Source: Nematopogon swammerdamellus
Taxonomy: Eukaryota; Arthropoda; Insecta; Lepidoptera; Adelidae
Assembly (NCBI GenBank): GCA_946902875.1
Contig: OX336359.1
Coordinates: 4,278,001 to 4,342,000, forward strand
DNA length: 64,000 nucleotides
Direction: 5' to 3'
The notes under the pieces were generated by a model that was given only the letters and a program-made list of their open reading frames with translations, was not told the origin of the DNA and did not search any database. Both the position numbers and the translations under genes were made by a program. Below are positions 9,291 to 19,419 of this stretch, in pieces; position 1 is the first letter of the stretch, and each line of letters opens with the position of its first letter.

Positions 9291-9790
9291 GAGCATGTAG
9301 TACTTGTTGAACTTACAGTTCCATGGGAAAGTAACATACCGAAGGACCACAACATCAAACTTAACAAGTACTGCAACTTAGTAGACCGGATTGTGAGAAA
9401 CGGATTCAAGACTGATCTCTTCGCTGTGGAAGTCGGAGCAAGAGGACTACCAGCGAAGTCGCTCTACAGTCTCTTCAAGAATCTAGGGCTCCCAAGATCG
9501 ACGCTAAGCTCATATATGGAGAGAGCTTCGAAAACGTCACTGGAAGCATCCTACAGAATATGGATAGGTAGAGAGAGGGAGGTCGAGAGCGGGACTGGTG
9601 GTTTCCCCGCGTCCTAGTCAACGCAGACTAGCTGACGAGGGCTTGAAGCGAGCCGAAACGTGAAGCATGCGCGGGAAATTTAGAGTGGCCACTCGCTAGT
9701 CCCGACCTCGATTAATACCCTCCTCTACTGCCGATGGGCCCGGATATGTTCGGTGAAGCCATCGTAAGCTTAGATCCACACCTTCCTTTA
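9291..9790 (+). pseudogene. C-terminal end of a LINE polyprotein
   Basis: Open from 9291 to a TAG at 9615-9617. The translation includes VLVELTVPWESNIPKDHN, NKYCNLVDRIVRNGF, FAVEVGARGLPAKSLYSL and SYRIWIGR, which I recognise as the C-terminal domain of insect LINE/retroelement proteins, where an RPD...(I/V)ELTVP(W/C)E pattern suggests a restriction-like nuclease fold. Upstream of 9291 this copy is cut off. 9618-9790 is the 3' UTR. An inverted copy that runs further 5' is at 49425-50105. Confidence 0.75.
9622..9701 (+). ncRNA. Hammerhead-ribozyme-like motif
   Basis: CTGACGA (9632-9638), a stem II candidate GGCT/AGCC (9640-9643 with 9651-9654) and GAAA (9655-9658) appear in hammerhead order. 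GACTAG at 9626-9631 can pair with CTAGTC at 9696-9701, just after a TC at 9693-9694 that would be the cleavage dinucleotide. Problems: one extra G before stem II, one base missing between stem I and the core, and a weak stem III. It lies right after the LINE stop codon. Likely a decayed ribozyme, or a chance match. Confidence 0.4.
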
Positions 9791-10305
9791 AGTACCTACC
9801 TTTTTAAGTAAAGTGTAATCAAAATCTATTAGTTAATCATTTAACTCAACTTATTTCTGGAAAAACTAGATGGAGGCTGATGACTACCTACATACAACGT
9901 CAATTTCATTAACAAAAAGCTTTCTATCTCACACGTGTAATTTGTAGGTGATGGATGATCCACCGATTAATATACATTACATGTAGCCAACCTTTTCTCG
10001 CTCAGTGTGTACCCACCCTAACCGGACGGTCAGTATTGATAACACGCGTGACACGCGGCAACACGCCGCAAACACGCTCCCTGATCTCGCCATTTGTGCC
10101 GTGATCCCGTGACGCACGACCGGGCTGATGCTGTGTGACACGTGACCGAGTCGCCGGATACCGGATACCATGTCGGGTTCGTCACTTTATCCGGCCTAAT
10201 GACTCATTGGAGACGAAGTCGGCAGAGCGTTATTATTACCAACTTATAAATTTTAGATTAGGTATTTATATTGTATTTTTGGAATATTTTTAAACATTGT
10301 TTTTA
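9791..10305. other. No gene recognised
   Basis: Unassigned. 9985-10200 is more GC-rich with many CACGC/CGTG motifs, but I see no supportable gene. Confidence 0.4.
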
Positions 10306-10703
10306 TACAGAATGTCCCAAAACTCAACGTCAAGCGGGAACCAAGGATTGGGCCAGTTTATGAGTACCCAGGGAAAAATAAGAAAAAAAAAATCGGAGTT
10401 ATTTGTTTTTTATGATATGAGCATTTTTTGAGAAACGTTGAAAATTGAAATTTTTAGGTTCTACGACAACACATTTGCAAATATAATTGTTAAAAAAAAT
10501 TTATTGGTAGCCTAAATAACTCTGCTATTGATCAGTATCCCAAACAAAACCAGAATTCCTGTAGTTTTACCAAAAAAAATATTCAGTTCAATTTAAAAAA
10601 AAAATAAATGACTCCGATTTTTTTTTCTTATTTTTCCTTGGGTAGTCATAAACTCGCCTACTCCCTGGTTCCCACTTGACGTTGAGTTTTGAGACACGGT
10701 GTA
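10306..10703. mobile_element. 398-bp MITE with TA target duplication
   Basis: Inverted arms of about 95 bp begin TACAGAATGTCCCAAAACTC and, at the far end in reverse, TACACCGTGTCTCAAAACTC. TA dinucleotides flank both ends (10304-10305 and 10704-10705), as for Tc1/mariner-type elements. No coding capacity. Confidence 0.8.
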
Positions 10704-10914
10704 TATGAAACGGGTTCACTCGCGGTGTGGTAGCTGTGCTGGTCGATGTTTCGGGCGTAACATAACTAGCACTGGACACGAAGTAACTATTAAGTAATCT
10801 GTGACTGGACGGCGCGACGGCTGAAAGTACTGACCCTCAGAGATCTGTTTCGTTTATTATTATAACGGTGTGCGATAATCAAGGTAATTATAAAATCCGC
10901 AAAGCCAACCTCCA

Positions 10915-11535
10915 CCACAGATTACTTAATAGTTACTTCGTAACAGATAAATCTCTCCATAGAAAAAGTTCCATACATACATACATACATATCACACACG
11001 CTGAATCCCGACAATCGGGGTAAGCAGAGTAATCGGTGTTGTGCTGCAAGAACTCTGGCAAATTACAGCACAGAGCCGACCACCACGTTTCGCAAAGTAT
11101 TCGAACAAGATTCAATCGATCAAACAGCAAGAAAGGCACGAAGACCCACCTGCTGCATCACTCGGTGGATGTACCGTGCCAAGGTGAGAGGTGGCAAGCC
11201 TGTCGCCCTTTAGCACGGCATCTTGTCCTTATCCCTTAGTCGCCTTTTACGACATGCATGGGGAGAGATGCAGGGTACCATACGGTAAAGTTCCATACCT
11301 ACGGCTTTAATAGCCTAATGTTTCACGTCGCCAATCGTTGCGTGCGAAAATGTACTTAAACGATCGAGTGTAAAGTGATTATTGCTTTGCAGCTGCGCGC
11401 AGTAGCGTGGGCGCGCGCATAGGTATGCTCCGCGCGGCTGTCTGCAACCCACTGAATTATGCTCGCCGGTGGGCTGCCGCGTCGGGCGGTAGGTAGTTAG
11501 CGCGCGCAAGTACATAGAGTGCGTGAGGCCTGCCT
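10915..11535 (-). repeat. Rep-C copy with nested SINE
   Basis: Starts CACAGATTACTTAATAG and ends GTACATAGAGTGCGTGAGGCC. It is split by the SINE-B at 10977-11286. Confidence 0.8.
10977..11286 (-). mobile_element. SINE-B with 12-bp target site duplication
   Basis: AAAGTTCCATAC occurs at 10965-10976 and again at 11287-11298, exactly bounding the element. The left end is the (CATA)n complement of a (TATG)n tail; the right end is the ACCGTATGGTACCC head. The 12-bp duplication is typical of LINE-machinery retroposition and gives the true ends of SINE-B. Confidence 0.9.
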
Positions 11536-12094
11536 CCACATTTAGACAAATATTGGGTCGAAATCACTGGCGGCTGGTCCTAAAGTGCGCTCGTGCGCCG
11601 CACTACCATACCACGAGAAGTCTTCACTTCACTCAAAATAAATAATATCTTACAACATACCTACATTAGAACCATAATGATCGTACTCCAAATAAATACG
11701 AATGTGAATTCGACCTTATTTTATAGATCACAAGGCATTTTGCGTTTAAACGCGCGCCCCGTGCGGAATCGAGTAACGCACGCGGGTCTCCTATATTGAA
11801 TGTATGGGGATCGGCAAAACACCGCTGGCGCGTAAGACAAAAGATACTTCATAGAAACAGTATGGGCCGAAATGGAGTTCTGCGTGCGGCGCACGAGCGC
11901 CAAACAAGGACGCTATATCGTGAATAGCCGCGCGTGCGACACGTCGCGAGCGATTCGTTTTGCACGAGTCCGTCTGCCTAGAGTCAGCGCGCTGTCATGT
12001 GATGTCACATACCCGTTAGCGCGCGAATATTTAAAATGGGATATGGTTAGGTTTTGTGCTTTCTGTCACGTGATACTGGAATTAAGTGGTGCCG
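11536..12094. other. No gene; short inverted GC motifs
   Basis: GTGCGCTCGTGCGCCGCA near 11585 recurs in reverse near 11882-11900. It may bound an undescribed repeat. The 98-codon frame starting at 11872 has no recognisable domain and is probably chance. Confidence 0.35.
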
Positions 12095-12160
12095 ATATTT
12101 GTTGCTGGTTAAAGGTAAGGCTTTACAATCAGGTGATCCCGGGTTCAATTCCTACTTTTT
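12095..12160 (+). other. tRNA-like Pol III head
   Basis: TTGCTGGTTAAAGG (A-box-like, from 12102) and GGGTTCAATTCCT (B box, 12141-12153), followed by a T run that could end transcription. The cloverleaf is incomplete. Confidence 0.35.
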
Positions 12161-12215
12161 TATTTTAATATATTTTTTTGAAGTATTTTTGGGACATTAC
12201 TACTGTTTTCTTTTT

Positions 12216-13457
12216 AACCCCCGACGAAAAAACGGAGGGGTGTTATAAGTTTGACGTGTGTGTGTGTGTCTGTGTGTGTGTGTGTGAGGGTGTGTGTGTG
12301 TGTGTGTCTGTCTGTGGCATCGTAGCTCCCAAACGGATGGACCGATTTGGATGCGGTTTTTTTTATTAGGTAGCTTGTTTAATCGGGATGGTTCTTAGCT
12401 ATGTTTGTAATCAAGTAATAAAGTAATTAAGTAATAAAAAAAATAATTATCTTAAAAAGTGGACCAATTTGCTTGCGGTTTTTTTTTAAAAGCTTGAAAT
12501 AAAAGTTAAATTACAAATTTAAAAACCCCCGACTCTTAAAAAGTCAAAAATAATTTCCGTTTACTTACTTAAAGGAGTCGGGGGACCGCTAAGTAAATTA
12601 AATATAAAGACTCAAGAGTTGCGCGGGAATTTACTTAGCGGTCCACCGACTCCTTTAAGTAAGTAAACGGAAATTATTTTTGACTTTTTAAGAGTCGGGG
12701 TTTTTTTATTGAAAGCTGCAGTTAGTGTATGGGTGTGTTCATAAAGGTACTAAAAATGAGTTAAAAAAATTGTTTGGATTTTTTTTCTAGTTTTTTGCAA
12801 CTCATTGAGTGTCTTGAGAATATTCATAGTAGGTACGTACATAATAAAACGCTGGCGTTTAAAAAATTCGGAAGTCCCAATCTTAAAATAACATGACGGG
12901 AATGTGTTGGGAAATTTGGTATTTAAGTACCTAGGTAGGTACTTAGCGCACTACCGGTCACTGAAGTCACCAGCCGCCACTGGTCGAAATAAAAAAATAT
13001 CTTCTACAAGCCAAATTACAAATAAAAAAACCCCCGAACCCTTAAAAAGTCAAACATTATTTCCGTTTAGTTACTTAAAGGAGTCGGGGGACCCCTACCG
13101 GGAAGTAAATAAAATATAAAAACTCAGAGCTGCGCGGTCGACTTTTAACGGGTCGGGGTTTTTAAACGTATTTTTTTTAATTTGTGATTTAACTTTTATT
13201 TCAAGCTTTAAAAAACCCGCATCCAAGTCGGTCCATCGGTGTGATTAATTTTTTTTATTTCTTCATAATTACTTGATTACTCGAACACTAACACAGCTAA
13301 GAACCACCCCGGTTAAACCAGCTTTCTAAAAAAAAACCGCATCCAAATCGGCCCATCCGTTTGGGAGCTACGATGCCACAGACAGACAGACACACACACA
13401 TACAGACAGACAGACGGAGCCGTCAAACTTACAAAACCCGTCTTTTTCGTCGGGGCT
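12216..13457. mobile_element. CCCCGAC foldback composite
   Basis: Outer segments 12216-12490 and 13195-13457 are inverted copies of one another (CCCCGACGAAAAA, GTGGCATCGTAGCTCCCAAAC, GACCGATTTGGATGCGG). Inside lie the palindrome 12523-12711 (arms with CCCCGACTCTTAAAAAGTC and AATTTACTTAGCGGTCC) and a decayed partner at 13022-13165. A (GT)n/(CTGT)n run follows the outer end. Confidence 0.7.
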
Positions 13458-13477
13458 TCAAAATGAGGTTGAACAGA

Positions 13478-13673
13478 CCAAGAAATATAACTTCAAGCAA
13501 CTACTAAGACGCGAGGACTGGTAGGACCCTGTCAAGAGGAGAGTTGGCAAGCCTATCGCCATTTAGCGCGAAATCTACTCCTTATCGTTTAGAGACGCCT
13601 TTTACAACATGCACGGGGAGAGATGCAGTGGGCATATTTTTTTCAAGTACCGGGCCACACACTGTGAACGAAA
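13478..13673 (-). mobile_element. SINE-B fragment, degenerate
   Basis: ACATGCACGGGGAGAGATGC and CAAGTACCGGGCC of the head survive at the right; the internal part is heavily diverged. Confidence 0.6.
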
Positions 13674-13724
13674 TAAGTTCAATTGTTTTGGAGTGATTGA
13701 TAATACGAGTGGCTTAGTCTGTTT

Positions 13725-13976
13725 TACAAATACTATCACGGGCGCTGCTCTGTGGAACTGGCATCCCTTATTCCCTGCCACCCGTCCTATCTCCGCATGA
13801 CTCGTCGCAGAGAGACTCAGCATCCTTTTGTTGTTGACATTGGGCTTTTGAGAACCCACCGGTTTTCTAAATCGTTTCTTTGTCGCACCGCTAGGGTGTG
13901 GAACTGTCTTCCGCCGAGTATTAACAGGCTAGACAGCATAGCAACAGTCCGCAAATCTGCTGGCATGGCATTCTGA
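13725..13976 (+). pseudogene. Jockey/CR1-type LINE C-terminus
   Basis: An open frame reads YYHGRCSVELASLIP, LRMTRRRETQHPFVVDI, RTHRFSKSFLCRTARVWN and CLPPSI to a stop at 13974-13976. The HGRCS/EL, TR..HPF and RTA..WN..LP pattern is the conserved C-terminal tail of Jockey/CR1-like LINE ORF2 proteins. It is a 3' fragment only; the expected tail after the stop is replaced by a SINE. Confidence 0.75.
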
Positions 13977-13988
13977 GCGTGGATATGT

Positions 13989-14314
13989 GTACCGTGTGTG
14001 GCCGGTACTTTAAAAGAATAGCCCCACTGCATCTCTCCCCATGTATGTCGTAAAAGGCGACTAAGGGATATGACTCCCTTCTTATATTACTGGGTGGTAG
14101 GGTTTAACCCGCCCGGGTTGGTACCACCGCACTGAATGAAAGGTCGGTCGAAACGGCTATGTAAATAGTTTGTGTTTTCCGTCCAGTTCAGTGTAGCCGG
14201 CACGACCGAAGGGAAGCACTGACGTGGCACCAAGTTCACCCGGTGTTATGGGCTGACATCACGGATGTTGTAGCTGATGTAGCCAACAGTGTCAGTTTCC
14301 ATAAAAAAAAAAAA
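13989..14314 (+). mobile_element. Chimeric SINE: SINE-B head on SINE-5S body
   Basis: Begins TACCGTGTGTGGCCGGTAC and GCCCCACTGCATCTCTCCCC, then passes at about 14068 into the SINE-5S body (CTCCCTTCTTATATTACTGG, TTGGTACCACCGCACTGAAT) and ends GTCAGTTTCCATAAAA plus poly(A). The 5S block is absent. Confidence 0.85.
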
Positions 14315-14344
14315 TTGTTTTTGGCTCCGTTGAATGCACCATTG

Positions 14345-14386
14345 GTCTCTCGGCACGGCCACCCATGTTGGTTTACATAAAAAAAT
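14345..14386 (+). mobile_element. SINE-t tail scrap
   Basis: CGGCACGGCCACCCATGTTG and GTTTACATAAAAAA resemble the SINE-t 3' end. Too short to say more. Confidence 0.35.
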
Positions 14387-14571
14387 ACGAGCAAAAATAC
14401 TCTCAAATATACATCCAGAGATGATTTCTCACATTCGTATTAGCAGAATAACTGGCAAAAATAAACCTAAGCAGTAATTTCGCACATCGCTGGAGTTGGA
14501 CATGTAACGTATCCAGTGGTTTGACGTCTACGCTGACTTCAGAAGCGAAATCACGTGAGTTATTTTATATA

Positions 14572-14944
14572 GCTTTCACCCGCGGCTTCGCTCGCGTGAA
14601 ATTCGTATTTAAAAATAAGAAAGTAAGCCCGCTAGCGTATCTTTATTTCGGCGCGCGGAACAATTCGGTTTGTATGAGAGTCACATCTTAGCGTAACTGA
14701 AACTGAGTTTTATTTAGCCTATCCTGTGTCACGTATAGTTAAATGTGCTTGTACTAAACTTCATCGAATTCGGGTGGTCAGTTTAAGATTTATGGAGGAA
14801 CATACATACATATTATATACTTACAGAAGAGATTTCTAAAAATCGTCAATTTAGTTTTAGTATTATACATAGAGTCTACAAACGCAGTATCTCATCAAAC
14901 AAAGTAACTTACTCCATGACCATCTCTTACAGATTTATTATTAG
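14572..14944 (+). repeat. Dispersed repeat with CCCGCGGCTTCGCTCGCG start
   Basis: Found in reverse at 20190-20528, with matching GTATGAGAGTCACATCTTA and AACAAAGTAACTTACTCCAT segments. A partial copy is at 40940-41050. Confidence 0.75.
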
Positions 14945-15037
14945 TATTGATTGATGATAAGGATGAAAGTAGGATCGAAATTTTCTAGAATCGTCCTAGA
15001 AAACTCATTATAAAACATCAAGACATTGTGCACTTCG

Positions 15038-15392
15038 ACTGTCGTCGGTCGTGATCATAAAGCACATCTGGGCGCGGTCATTATTTCGATGGGTGACCGC
15101 TCGACCGCGGTTGGAGCCTGACAGTGGTTCGGATTCCACATAAAACTGTAGGTCCCTTCCTTTCTTACCTTACTAGGTGGTAGGGTTTATCTCGCCCGGG
15201 TTGCTACCACCGCACTGAATGAAACGTCGGTCGAAACGGCTGTGCAAATAGTTCGTCTTTTCCGTCCCGTTCAGTGTAGCCGATATGAAGTGAAGGGAAG
15301 CACTGACATGGCAGCTAGTTCACCCGGTGTTATGGGGTGATATCACGGATGTTGTAGGTGATGTAGCCAACCGTGTCAGTTTCCATTAAAAC
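15038..15392 (+). mobile_element. SINE-5S copy, plus strand
   Basis: GGGCGCGGTCATTATTTCGA and TGGGTGACCGCTCGACCG are a decayed 5S-like block, followed by GTGGTTCGGATTCCACATAA, the body and GTCAGTTTCCATTAAAA. Confidence 0.8.
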
Positions 15393-15398
15393 ATAATA

Positions 15399-15640
15399 TT
15401 TTGGAAATGTAAAAAAAAATCCTTAGACTTTATCGCCCGTCTACGCGTGGACATAAATACCTAGCAGCAGCAGGCTGTTGAGGAGGTGCAAGAATATTTC
15501 TATCTTCTCACTTGTCACACTTGGCTACTCACGTATCTTGTGTCTACTGCAAGTGGTGTGCAAGTGTGCGACCATTTGTTGGTAAAAGAAGACAGAATTT
15601 ATTAAATGTATTATTTATTAGATACGCAGATCTAATGTGA
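15399..15640 (-). repeat. Right member of the inverted repeat with 2561-2796
   Basis: Reverse complement of the left member over its whole length with few differences. It abuts the poly(A) of the SINE-5S at 15038-15392. Confidence 0.75.
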
Positions 15641-15671
15641 AGCCTAAAATATAGAGAAAAATATGTTTTTA

Positions 15672-15952
15672 TTCATATTGGCTCGGTTGGCTACATCACC
15701 TACCACAGCCGTGATGTCAGCCTATAAGTAACATCTTTGAGAACTAGGTGCCATGTCAGTGGCTTCCCTTTTGTCGTGCCGTCTACATTGAACTGGACGG
15801 AAAACACGAACTATTTACATAGCTTCGACCGACTTTTCATTCAGTGCCGTGGTCCCAACCCGGGCGGGTTATTCCCTACCATCTAGTGAGGGTAAGGTAA
15901 GAAGGGAAGGAACCTACAGTTTTTCGTGGAATCCGAACTACGGTCAGCCTCG
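15672..15952 (-). mobile_element. SINE-5S body, truncated at both ends
   Basis: GGTTGGCTACATCACCTACC through ATCCGAACTACGGTCAGCCT. The 5S block is missing, and the sequence passes straight into a SINE-t fragment. Confidence 0.75.
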
Positions 15953-15954
15953 GC

Positions 15955-16098
15955 ACGGTTGTGTTCTCCTCTAGTCCAGTATAGCCAGCAATCCAGGGAA
16001 GTATCCGGTATGGCACCTACCTTCTCAGGGGTGGGTGATATTGGCTGGTCTGAGCATGCGCTTTGGCCCCTCCGACTCAGCCACTCATACCGGATTAC
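15955..16098 (+). mobile_element. SINE-t 3' end
   Basis: CGGTTGTGTTCTCCTCTAG, CAGTATAGCCAGCAATCCAG, GCATGCGCTTTGGCCCCTC and GGATTACATAAAAAAA. Confidence 0.8.
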
Positions 16099-16139
16099 AT
16101 AAAAAAAACCTCAATGGTGGAACGCCTAACATTCCAATC

Positions 16140-16250
16140 CCACCTAATCCAACAGACCTAATCCCGGCGATCGCGGTAAGCAGAGTAATCGGTGCTGTGC
16201 AACAAATACTCTTGTAAATTACTGCACAACACCGATCCACCACAAAGCAG
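16140..16250 (-). mobile_element. SINE-B 3' fragment
   Basis: GGTAAGCAGAGTAATCGGTG and AAATTACTGCACAACACCG match the distal part of SINE-B in reverse. Confidence 0.65.
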
Positions 16251-16548
16251 TTTCAGGGTTTTTACGTCCATGCTTCCACCCCGTGTTTTTTATAAGCAAA
16301 GTTCCAAACTCTCAAATATGCGCAAATTAAAACAATCGCGCCATTAAAAGTTTTATTGTGAAATGAGTTGTGAACGAATAAATAGGTAGGAATATTTTAA
16401 TCATGTTTTATAACTTTTTAAAATGTTTTAAATTTATTTCAACAATAAATCATGCGATTAAAATACTTTAAAGTGTACTTGATTAGTATGAAAAGAGAGC
16501 TGTTAAAATTGTATGATTTTCTTTTATATCGATGCCTATTTATATGTG

Positions 16549-16761
16549 TACTAGCTGTGCCCGCGGCTCCGCCCGCTCTCATATTTCACTTCACTGCTAA
16601 CCTCATAAGCCATTTAGCGTGATAGTAAGTAGCCTATAGTTGATGGGAAGAATCAAGCTATCCGTAGATTTTTTTTTATTAAAATCGGTTCAGTGGTTCT
16701 CGAGTTATAAGCGGACAGACAGACAGAAAGCAGACGTTGGATTTTATTATAGGTAAGGATG
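16549..16761 (+). repeat. Dispersed repeat with GCCCGCGGCTCCGCCCGC
   Basis: Inverted copy at 19953-20165, with shared GTAAGTAGCCTATAGTTGAT and CGAGTTATAAGCGGACAGAC. Confidence 0.75.
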
Positions 16762-16769
16762 CTGTAAAT

Positions 16770-17940
16770 ATGAATGTTCTTGTGAGCGGTAGCATGGGTT
16801 AATTATTTTTAAGTTACTATAATATAATACTAACAATGTAAGAATATGTAATATGTTTTTTGTTTTGTATTTTTTATTATCTATTTTATGGGTATATTTT
16901 GTATATTTTGATATTTAATTTTTTGCTTAGATATAGTATATAAGTTATAATATGTTATATTTAGCATAATGAACACTTAGTATGTAAGTTATCCTTTCGC
17001 TACAGAAGCATTAACCAAAACAATCCTTCGGCTACACCAGGTGGCGCGCCGCGATCGGCGCCGGCGCATTACTCTCGAAAAAAAATCATTTTGGAAGATT
17101 TTTCCATGAAACTTCATGAACTAACATATGGATTGTATTTACAGATAAATATTCTAGCTATAAATGGATTTTTTTTATATATATTACGTATTCTAGGTGA
17201 CAAAATTATTTTGTAAAGTTGTTCTATGTGAAAATCGCGACCTCTCTCAGATTTTTTTATTTTTATAAATTTATTAGACCGCAAATAGGTCACATAGTAT
17301 TTTTATTATAAACACTAATAAATAACGGACCTAATCATACCTTTCTTGTGTATCAGCAGCCCCCTGTGTCGTTCACAATAAAATTTACCCCAGTCACCCC
17401 GAACGGCCGATCAAGTTTGTATGGAGAAAACTAGGTCACAAAAATTGCTTATTTCTCGTAAATGTACTGTATGCAAACACTAAACGGTATATATTATTTC
17501 AACTACAGGAACTAAATAATACTTCTATCACCTCACTTTATCCAGAAAACGGATTTATATCGAGAAACAAGCCTCTAAAAACAGCCGAAATTGGTACCGA
17601 GAAGGAGGCATTTTCTTAGTATTTTTACGAGAAATTTAGATCAACTCAGTACAAACAAATGCATTCAATACATCCGGAATATAATGAAAAAGAGAAAAAA
17701 CATCACTTATTGGTTCATCTCCACAAAAAAACACTCAGCAAACCCGAAAAGAAAAAGAGCAACGTACAACGCCCTCCTATTTTATCCGCTCTCTTGATGA
17801 CACTGACAGCGCGGTAAATCTGACATTTGTCTGTTGGCATGTGGTTGTAGCCTAAAGAGAAATTTATTCTATTGTTAGAGTTTATCTCTTTCAAATACAC
17901 GCGGCTAAGTGAGATACAAGAAGAAAATAATTTTGTTAGG
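16770..17940. other. No gene recognised in 1.2 kb
   Basis: AT-rich, with one GC island of about 30 bp at 17040-17068 (GGCGCGCCGCGATCGGCG). Short open frames near 17591-17797 lack recognisable domains. Could be old repeat or single-copy spacer. Confidence 0.4.
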
Positions 17941-17969
17941 GCCACCCAGCCCGTTAGGCCGAGAATAGA

Positions 17970-18046
17970 GAGCGACCGATATCGGCCGCTCCGTAGTGGA
18001 CGGTATAATGTATAAAGCGACCGATATCGGCCGCTCCGTAGTTGAA
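17970..18046. repeat. Direct duplication of a CGACCGATATCGG palindrome
   Basis: GCGACCGATATCGGCCGCTC followed by CGTAGT occurs twice, 44 bp apart (from 17973 and 18017). A related palindrome, GCGGTCGATATCGACCGCTC, is near 56117, also before a CAACGGGTTAA sequence, so this is part of a dispersed repeat. Confidence 0.6.
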
Positions 18047-18711
18047 GGGTTTCAAAAAAGCTCTGTAAGGTTTCTTACCCGGTTCTTCCTTAGAGATTGA
18101 ACTGCTGAACGGGACATGACAAAAAAAAATTATGACGAACTTACATTTGTCTCAATGAAATATTGTTATTGTTGTGTGTTATTTATGGCGAAATAAATAT
18201 CTAAATCTGCATCTGAATCTGTATTGTGATTTGCGAAGTTTGTTTGTCAGTTCTTCTTTGAATTATCGGTTCGCATTGAATTAGAAGTGTGCTTGGCCCC
18301 TCTGACACGTCATGGCTCCCGCCACAGAAATCCTAAGTAATCTCTGATCTGTGGCTCCCGCGCATACATACTACCGGATTTAATAAATTATTAAGTTTAA
18401 AATATTATGTGGATTTTATGTTAGATAAAATAGTTTTTAAAACTGTTTTTTATTTAATTTTAATTAAAATTTAAAATAGTTCTTCAGTATTTTTTTATTC
18501 TAATGTATTATGTAATTCTAATCTGCGCTGTGCTTTTAGTTCTAATATTTTAATATTTATAATTATTATTGCTTTCTATTTATTATATTTCTTTTTTTTG
18601 TGTTATTTTAATTTCAATTATGTTTTAAGTGTGTTGTTTTTAAACACGTTGAGTATCAAATATGTTGTGCGTTTTAAATTTTCTATAATAATTTAATATG
18701 TTGTTTTAAAT

Positions 18712-18958
18712 TACGTATCAAAGTTTGACAAAGGCTCTTTACATCTGATACACATAATTAATAAGTCTTTGTAGTCAGAACTCTCAGTCAGTAATCTTGC
18801 TCTCAAGCTGCGTTTTCGATAGACGTTATTATGTGGCTATTGTCAATAAAGTACTTGTAATAATATTATGTATAAAAAAATACGTTGCGAAGTTTCTTGC
18901 CGGTTCTTCTTCGTGGATGTAATCGAACCGGATAGAACAAATTGTGACAAGTTTAAAA
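18712..18958 (+). repeat. GAAG dispersed repeat
   Basis: TTTGACAAAGGCTCTTTACA, TCTTGCTCTCAAGCTG, CGAAGTTTCTTGCCGGTTCT and GAACCGGATAGAACAAATTG. It recurs at 41050, 42718, 55285 and 63172, and in reverse at 56605. Confidence 0.75.
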
Positions 18959-19414
18959 AAAAAATATGGAAACTGACACGGTTGGCTACATCACCTACAG
19001 CATCCGTTATGTAAACCCACAGAGCAAAAAAGTCCGGTCTTGTCGCCCTGGCGCGGGCGGTGTGGCCCCGTTCGTTGTTCTGTGTGTCAACCCATAACAC
19101 CTTGGTGTACTAGTTGCCATGTCAGTGCTTCCCTACGGTCGTGCCAGCTACACTGAACTGGACGGAAAACACGAACTAATTACATAGCCGTTTCAACCGA
19201 CCTTTCATTCAGTGTGGTGGTATCAACCCGGGCGGATTAAACCCTACCACCTAGTAAGATAAGAAAGGAAAGGACCTCCAGTTTTACGTGGAATCCGAAC
19301 CACGGTCAGCCTCCAACGGTTAGCGGTCACCCACCCATCCACTGACCGCGCCCAGGTGTGCTTATGATCCGACCGACAGTCGACCGACCGCACCACTGAG
19401 CTACCGATGCTGGC
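18958..19414 (-). mobile_element. SINE-5S carrying a 67-bp insertion
   Basis: Complete body and 5S end (GGTCACCCACCCATCCACTG, GAGCTACCGATGCTGGCA). The body is interrupted at 19018 by the element listed next. Confidence 0.8.
19018..19084. mobile_element. 67-bp hAT-like mini-MITE
   Basis: CACAGAGCAA at the left and, in reverse, CACAGAACAA at the right. It is bounded by 8-bp duplications TGTAAACC (19010-19017) and TGTCAACC (19085-19092) where uninterrupted SINE copies have one. The ends match the CACAGAGC family at 55336 and 58592. Confidence 0.7.
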
Positions 19415-19419
19415 AAGCT

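Noticed and set aside
11872..12168. 98-codon frame MEFCVRRTSAKQGRY
   Set aside because: No domain, runs through a tRNA-like head, and there is no splice or context support.
12253..12310. Cys/Val-rich frame resembling a secreted peptide
   Set aside because: It is the translation of a (GT)n microsatellite inside a CCCCGAC element.
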